Origin: Polytrichum commune
Taxonomy: Eukaryota > Streptophyta > Polytrichopsida > Polytrichales > Polytrichaceae
Reading direction: 5' to 3'
DNA: 64,000 nt
Assembly: GCA_950295325.1 (NCBI GenBank)
Contig: OX485809.1
Coordinates: 32,614,001-32,678,000 of the forward strand
A program made the position numbers and the translations under genes. This document shows, one piece after another, positions 57,791 through 64,000 of this stretch. The number at the start of each line of letters is the position of its first letter. Within the stretch, counting starts at the first letter, position 1. The notes beneath the pieces were generated by a model. The model ran no database searches and was not told where the DNA came from. It saw only the letters and a program-made list of their open reading frames with translations.

Positions 57791-57881
57791 CGTAGACAAA
57801 TTGGTAGGAAACATGGTTTGAGAACTATCGCGTTCTCCATGCTTCTCCACGATGGGAACAACGTTCCCTGAAGTTCCCTAC

Positions 57882-58027
57882 CTGTCACAGCCCTTCAAGG
57901 TTTCCATGGACTCCCACTCGGTGCCGCTGGTGACCGCATCCAGCACTCCCTTGTCCCGCCTTCGGGATGCGCAACGCTCTCCGAATCGTTTGGTGAGGTA
58001 CATGGTGCACTGCATCCCCTCAACACT
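57882..58027 (-). other. Isolated exon-like island, unknown protein
   Basis: Minus-strand segment between 'attcag' (acceptor) and 'gtaggg' (donor), 146 bases. It reads SVEGMQCTMYLTKRFGERC, then SRRRDKGVLDAVTSGTEWES, then METLKGCDR. Its G+C content is distinctly higher than its surroundings and no stop interrupts it. I do not recognise the family and see no partner exons within about 1 kb on either side. Confidence 0.4.
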
Positions 58028-58944
58028 CTGAATCCCAAAATTGGTGTGTTCTGGAGAGATTTCTGAGCAGAATAAGAGGATTTTGAGCACTCTTTTGTGC
58101 CCAGGGATACATGTGGTGATGGGAATAGAGTAAGAGGTTTTTAATTTGATCTAGTATACTTGGCTTGTGGAATGTATTGCTCTGCATTGTCCTAATGTGA
58201 TAAGATGTGCCTGTGATGGTGCACATTCGGGGTTTTTGTAGCACTTGTTGATCAATGGAGTGAGGAATTTTGGCCTCTTTTTACCATGTTTGGTTTGTCA
58301 ATTGTAGGAGTATGTGTGGAGAGGCCAGCAATGCTTGCCGTAAGAATGACAGCATCATTTAAGATAGATAAATTGGTCTTTGTACGAGAGAGAGCCGTTA
58401 GGATATGCTGTGGTGGGTAGGTTAGGATTTTCAAGATATGTGCACTGGAACACTTGCAAATTCACTGAGCTGATTAGGTACATCTTAATTCATCAACAAA
58501 AAAATTGGGGTTTTCGGAGACACTGCAGATAGCAAGAACTGGAATGCAGGTGAGTTGTCACCGAGAGTTACAGTAGCGTAATACATCGCCATAACAACCT
58601 GGTGAGTTGTTATGGCGGGTTTAGGGTTTGAGTGTTTGCAGTATGATTTTGTTCTTGCTGTAGGCATCTTGTTGTTCGAGGGTTTAAAGGACTTCAATTA
58701 CTGCTCAGTAGACACCAAGTTTTGACCCGTACCCTCCAGATGCTGGGGCGGCTTATCCAGAATTTCTAAGGTATTGGTTATGGTGGAAGCACTTGTGAAT
58801 TTAGCCATGGAGGCAATGTAGGGCAACTCAAGAACATGGATAAACTCAAAAGAAGTCAGCAAGCCCTACTAAGGACTCAGCTATATTTGGTTCGTCTTTG
58901 AGCAGAATTCAACTGACTAATCCATCATACAAGGATGCAGGCTA

Positions 58945-59545
58945 AATGTCTTCAATGTAGGGCAGATTTCATTGAAGGACACATTCCATGACGGAATGGG
59001 TATTGCAACTTTGCTCAAGTGGTTTCCGTGGGCATAGTCATTGTTAGTGTTCGAGACTTCATTCTGCAAAATTGCATTGAGTTTGACGAATTTTTGAGGT
59101 TTCTCTAATCTCGAAGGGCCCATTCTATGACTATTAATATGGGATGATCATTGCAACTTTTCTTAAGTGGTTTCTGCAGGAATAGTCATTGTTAGTGTTT
59201 GAGGCTTCATGTTTCAAAACTGTATTAAGTTTGACCAATTTTTAAGGTTTCTCTGACCTCAAAGGATCCACTCTACAATGGAAATACTTATTGCTACTTT
59301 TCTCAAGTGGTTTTTTGGGGCATAGTCAATGTTAGTGTTCGAGGCTTCATGCTACAAAGTGGCATTAAGTTTGACCATGTTTAAGGTTTCCCTCACCTCA
59401 AAGGGCCCATTACATGACAGAATGGTTATTTTAACTGCTCTCAAGTGGTTTCTTTGGGCTTAGTCATTGTTAGTGTTTAAGGCTTCATTGTGCAAATTTG
59501 CATCAAGCTTGACCAATTTTAAGGCTTTTCTAACCTCGTGAATGT
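58945..59545 (+). repeat. Tandem array (about 140 bp, 4+ copies) just upstream of the plastid-protein gene
   Basis: The phrase 'agtca(t/a)tgttagtgtt' recurs near 59036, 59185, 59325 and 59461, giving periods of about 149, 140 and 136. Each unit has 'gaggcttcat', 'attaagtttgacca', 'aaggtttctct', 'ctcaaagggcccatt' and 'ctcaagtggttt'. The last copy ends about 50 bp before the first ATG of the next gene, so the array makes up its promoter or leader. Confidence 0.9.
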
Positions 59546-59594
59546 GTTCTGAACATTGGAGAAGTGAAGGTCGAAGGCGTGTGCATCAAGAATC

Positions 59595-62500
59595 ATGGAG
59601 GTCCTGGCAACCATGGCTGCTCCTGCAGTCTCCAATTTCTCGAGGAGTTCACTTTCCTGCATAATTTCCTCCTCATCAGCATCCTTGAACCCCTTAACTT
59701 CACTTTGCAGCATTGCCTGCCAAATTCCCTCGACAGCACACAGGTTAAGAGCTGCACCAAAAACTTTTTCTTCATCGTCTTTGAACTCATTCCTCGCCTT
59801 TAGACCCCTTGCAAACCCTAGGTCCTCTGCACGTGTCATTACTCGAGCGAAAAAGGCATCTGGAGTCGAAAGAGCCGAAGAGAAGGAGCAACAACTAGCA
59901 ACTGCAGCTGTAGAGGAAGAAGAAGAGGTGGAGATTTCCTGGATACAAGAAAAGGCAGAGGATCTCGTTCTTGCTACGGGTCAAGCAATTGACAGAGTTC
60001 CAGGACCGCGAGTGGGAGACGGTCGATTGCCTTGGCTTGTTGCGGTGCCTTTGGGATACCTTGGTATCACATTTGTCATTGCTGTCGTGAAAACATTCAG
60101 GAGATACAATTCTCCAAAAGGAAAGCGCAAGCGGCAGGTGAGGCCCAGGCGACCACTTCCAACTCTGTCTCTAAAATCTTGTTAGTATTATTGTGCCAGA
60201 TTTGATTCCCACTTTTCCTTCTACATTGCTTCAAGTATGTAAGAATTCAAGGACAATGCTTGGTATCATTTGAACAGGTTAGGTCTTGAAATGAGTTTGA
60301 GCTTCCTGCTTCTTCAAATGGAGATCTTTTAAGCTGATTGAATCTGGGAATAACTGATTTTCTGGAACTGTGATTCATTATGCTGGTCAAGGGCTTCAGA
60401 ACTTGGCAAGTTGTGCTACATAAAAGCTGCGATCAAAACTTTATGGGGTTATTGTTGTGAATTGAACCTCCCAACAGGGCTGAGTGCTCATTTTAACTGC
60501 AACATATAGTCAGTGTTTTCTTTCCAAGACCGAAAGTGAGAAATGCCATCTATCCAATGGAAAGTACCGCAGTCTCTGGTCATTCACATCCAAATTTGAA
60601 TACATCCTACCTGCATCTGGCCACACTTTCAACTTCTGTAGAAATCCTAGATTCAGCTCTATGAACCATGAATAATTTTTGGGTGCAGATTGGGGCGAAT
60701 GCGTTTTTGTGTGAAGCTCTTGATGAGTACTTTCCATCAAAGAGGGATGAGTTAGATGGCAAGACGCTCCAGAAGCTTGCAAATCAGGTATCTTTCCAAT
60801 TGTATATAATTCTCAAGTACTGTACATGTGAGGAGGTTTCCTATAATTTTGTCTTCAAGTTTTACCAGCAGCAATGCAACAAATTTTGGTTTTGGAGTTT
60901 TACTTTTGCATAATTAGATTATACTCTACTGTTTCCCTCTAACCAACACACTTTCTGATGTTACAGTCTCAGTGGATCTAAAATGTTCATGTTTGCCTGC
61001 TAGATTGGATTATTATATATGTATTCTGCATCTCATGAGAATAGTGAGTAGTCCTAGTTGGGACTACTTGGGGTGGCAGGTTGATTGCTATGCCACCTAA
61101 TAGTACAAGCATGGTTTCAAGTGTAAATGTTTCTGGGGCATTCATGACCATAAATACTGTGTCATCTGGTGTTGCAGTGCAAGTTTTCTGCAAGTGAGGT
61201 TTTGCGTAAGTACGTTCGGTATGCACTCAACGAGCGGCCATTCACTCCAGACACAGTAGCTGACCTGATCCACTTGAGGAAAGTTTCAGAATTGACCGAG
61301 TCAGAGGTTGCTGATGTTTTGAATGATGTAGCCAAGCGTGTTGTGAAGCAAAAAGGTGATTTACATTCACTTATTGTTATGGGGTTATCACCTTGTAAAG
61401 TGATTTATTGCCGGAGTATGTTTAATGCTTTAGAAGCTTGTGAGTCTGTTCTGTCGATTGGAGTGCATTTTCTTGCAAGTGTGAGGGATTCCTGTACATG
61501 TGCATTGCAATCATATAAATTTCTTATTATTAATCTCCTGGAAATCTTCTATTTGGGTCTATTTTACTATGTGTTCTACCACAGCCAGGAATTGATCAAG
61601 GCTAATTATATGACAAATGTATGGCTGTTCTTCCAGGTCCTGTTGTGATGAACACAGAAGGCTTTACTGAGAAGGGTTTGAAGCGCAAGGTTGCAGTCCA
61701 GGCACTCTTCAGCAAGCTTCTATACCTCTCTGAAGTATGTCTCATAAATTGAAGGGCCTCAGAGTGTGTCAATATGCTAAATGAAGCACATATACCACTT
61801 CCATCGAAGCACATGCTGGGGTGTTTAAACCTCTCTTATGCATAGATCTGTTGATTGCAAAGTAGTAGTTGAGGTCATAATTGTAATTTCCATTTGGGGC
61901 CTATTTGAAATTCTTGCTTCTGTTGGCATTTATTTGTTTATTGGAGTATTTATTTGCCTTTTTGTCTTCTTGATGTTTCTTACGAACACTTGTCGTTGTA
62001 CATTACTTTTTTGCTCTGCAACTTCACTGGGCATGTCTCTGACTTTTGTGTGGGATGCCACCAGATGGAAGAATTTGTTTCAAGTGAGAACAGGAGTGCA
62101 CTGACCATCAAGACTACATTTGGTGTCACTGAGTAAGTTCATGCTTCCAATTTTTTGACTATTCCTTATGTCCTTAACTGATGACATGTTTGTTTTGACA
62201 CCTCAACTTTTAATGATCAACAAGGCTCATCCCTCAGAATGTTTATGGAGTTTTCTGGTTGTTGAAGATTATCCTGGCCAATAGAGTTCTCCTTTAATTT
62301 AACTGGATTTTGGTCAGGAGTTGGTTGTTTAGTATACAGCACTTTCCATGTTTGGTAAGTTCTTGGTGCTTGGAGTTGGTGTGGAGATTAGACTGAAGAA
62401 CAATCTATATCGGCTCATTGGGATCCAACTCAGTTTAGCACTTCTTGCCATGCCAAAATGAGTTTGGCCCTCAATGCTTTGATATAGAATGTGCATGGGG

Positions 62501-63041
62501 CAACCTAATTGCACATATCAGTGTAGCTACTTTGCATGGGAAGACTAACACTTTTTCTTCTCTCAAAACTCCACACCAACTCCAAGCAGGCACTGTATAC
62601 TTACTAAACATGAAATCTGTTGTATGCAAAACTCCCGACTAAAAGCCCTGTGGAATTAAAGGATAGCTCTAATGTGGTTGCAAAAACTTAGGCATATATG
62701 GGCAGGTAGTGTGTACTTAATAAGGGAAGTTTCCTGGATTGGTAGGCATTCTGGTTTATGTGGACCTCCTAACTGTACCACAAAGCTGTTGTCAAACTGA
62801 ACAAGAGCAGTAGTATTATGCCGTCATTTGGGTGTTACAATAACAGTAGTGTATTTGTCTTGGATGGGCTTTTGATTCACTTTGGATGTGTTGTTTGTGG
62901 TGCAGTGAGGATGCAAACAAGATTCGTATTGACACATTATCTGAGCAGACAGATGTGGAGTCTTTAGAGCGGATGGTAGGGTCTGCAGATTCAGAGTCTG
63001 ATGATGAGGAGCCCAGCTCTTTACCAGATGATAAACAATGA
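59595..63041 (+). CDS. Plastid-type membrane protein of unknown function
   Basis: Six GT-AG exons, in phase throughout: 59595-60137, 60689-60787, 61178-61355, 61637-61734, 62065-62132, 62906-63041; 1122 nt, 373 residues. A second in-frame ATG at 59613 has the better context (accATGGC) and may be the true start, giving 367. The first ~85 residues are Ser/Ala/Arg-rich with almost no acidic residues, typical of a chloroplast transit peptide. Then come an acidic patch (about 91-115), one membrane segment (WLVAVPLGYLGITFVIAVV, about 147-165) and a basic stretch. The rest is a soluble helical domain with EALDEYFPSKRDEL, FSASEVLRKYVRYALNERPF, EVADVLNDVAKRVV, KRKVAVQALFSKLLYLSE and an acidic SD-rich tail. 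I think close relatives occur in other green plants, but I cannot name a characterised one. Topology suggests an envelope or thylakoid anchor. Confidence 0.85.
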
Positions 63042-63891
63042 GAATAGATAGGTGATAGAGTGTAAACCAAGTGAAAGATTGAGGACTAGCGTGGCTGAAG
63101 GCCACAGTCTCATTTTTGCAAGTAGGATTTCGCCCACAATTTCAGGGCCAAGTATAGAGGAAAGCAGTAATTGGAATACTGTGAAACCCTTAAAAAAAAA
63201 GGTTGGAAGAGATTTTTCTGATTATATTGGGTTTTACAGCATTGTGTCTCCTGCATGAAGATGAGTGATCTTTACAGGGAGGAGGTAAATTTGCCAAATG
63301 ACGTATTACACAGAATTGTTATGTGTTTTTTTAAAACACTGTTGGTGTGGGACAAACTGAAAGCACCACTCTGTACTACATTAGTTTTACCTCCAAGGGT
63401 GTATTCCACCAATATTTAGGGGAAGCCTGTACAATGTAGTGATAGAAGAAATATGGTCGGTTAAAATTGCCAGCATCTAATGTAATGTTGACTTCGAAAA
63501 TATAAAGCTTTTTTATTTATCGCAGTGAGAGGACCAACCACTTTTTATTGAACTTGTTCCTTTTGTGCATAACAGCAAACTTACTACACTGTTGGCCTGA
63601 TTATCTGGAACTGTGCTTTTTCATTGTGGAGTACTCAGTCTCTCATTTTGATTAAACTCGGACCAGGTACCTGTTGAGTCTCTGACATGAAGATCATGTC
63701 TGAATCATTTGACCTACTGTTGTTTGGAACTGACTCAAATGGACAAAAAAAAGCTTAATAGAATCATACCTCTAAAGTATGTCTGACTCTATAACAGCTT
63801 TTGCCAACATAGTGAACTCAGAAGGCAATTGAACAGAGAGTTGGGATTGCCCACGCGAAGCAATCATAGAATGATGTCGTGAATTCTGTTA
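63042..63891. other. 3' flank of the plastid-protein gene
   Basis: Probably untranslated trailer followed by spacer. No repeat or coding signal of note before the MITE-A copy at 63892. Confidence 0.5.
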
Positions 63892-64000
63892 AGATATGTG
63901 GGCCTTATGTGGTCACTCTTCTTAATTGGACCCCTAAATGTGAATGGCATATGATTAGACTTGGAGTTAAGAATGGACTCTAAAAAGACATGTGTTACAA
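63892..64000 (+). mobile_element. MITE-A copy 6, cut by the window edge
   Basis: Starts 'aagatatgtgggccttatgt', then 'cttcttaattggacccctaa', 'atgattag' and 'aaaaagacatgtgtt'. These are the left-end blocks of the family, and the rest lies beyond the window. Confidence 0.8.

Larger units (their letters stand above)
54318..57881. other. Intergenic, repeats only
   Basis: Beyond the ICL pseudogene I find dispersed repeats and one complete MITE-B, listed separately, plus a four-unit 'ataatgg' repeat at about 55545-55572 inside that MITE. Short open frames in 56.3-56.6 kb have no family and no splice support. Confidence 0.55.

Noticed and set aside
58485-58697. 70-codon minus-strand frame (VVMAMYYATVTLGDNSPAF)
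   Set aside because: Part looks exon-like, but boundaries are ambiguous and no family is recognised; not strong enough to list.
1-64000. CRISPR arrays, operons, bacterial insertion sequences
   Set aside because: No regularly spaced short repeats with unique spacers. Gene structure is spliced eukaryotic, so bacterial feature types do not apply.

Overview
This is nuclear DNA from a green plant (streptophyte). The evidence is spliceosomal genes with many short GT-AG introns, a bifunctional plant allantoin synthase, a plastid-type membrane protein with a transit-like N-terminus, and a plastid-type IspE fragment. Plant-style MITEs and a Helitron also occur. Spacing is loose, introns often carry tandem repeats, and base composition is A+T-rich. 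I cannot name the species. A bryophyte, lycophyte or streptophyte alga fits as well as anything else.

Layout. 1-6907: no convincing gene; MITEs, a perfect hairpin and dispersed repeats. 6908-17994 (+): a 23-exon condensin subunit gene, CAP-D2. My splice model keeps frame throughout and gives 1676 residues, with an SQ-rich tail holding five exact-length 33-bp repeats. 18-22.9 kb: repeats only. 23.0-25.3 kb (-): unassigned exons of a possible orphan gene. 25.8-38.2 kb: a mosaic of isolated exon-like islands on both strands around a decayed Helitron Rep/helicase (32.0-36.0 kb, -). Recognisable islands are a REC/CLU-type TPR exon, two exons of the AAA ATPase FIGL1, and the first exons of plastid IspE (CMK). 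40.5-44.4 kb (+): allantoin synthase, 6 exons. 45.8-49.65 kb (-): PEX2, 7 exons, with a 5S-rRNA-like sequence in its last intron and a ~265-bp tandem repeat in its first. 52.8-54.3 kb (+): isocitrate lyase pseudogene that still has an intron. 59.6-63.0 kb (+): a 6-exon plastid-type protein of unknown function, preceded by a ~140-bp tandem array.

How the parts relate. Four intact-looking genes (CAP-D2, ALNS, PEX2 and the plastid protein) serve chromosome condensation, peroxisomal urate breakdown, peroxisome assembly and the chloroplast. ALNS and PEX2 face each other tail to tail, and the dead ICL gene lies beside them, so three peroxisome-linked loci sit within about 14 kb. The rest is mobile DNA. 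One MITE family has at least eight copies here, two other TIR families show TAA target duplications as in PIF/Harbinger elements, and the Helitron lies among gene fragments that look captured or stranded. All exon boundaries come from GT/AG signals, phase bookkeeping and recalled family conservation; no alignment or transcript was available.
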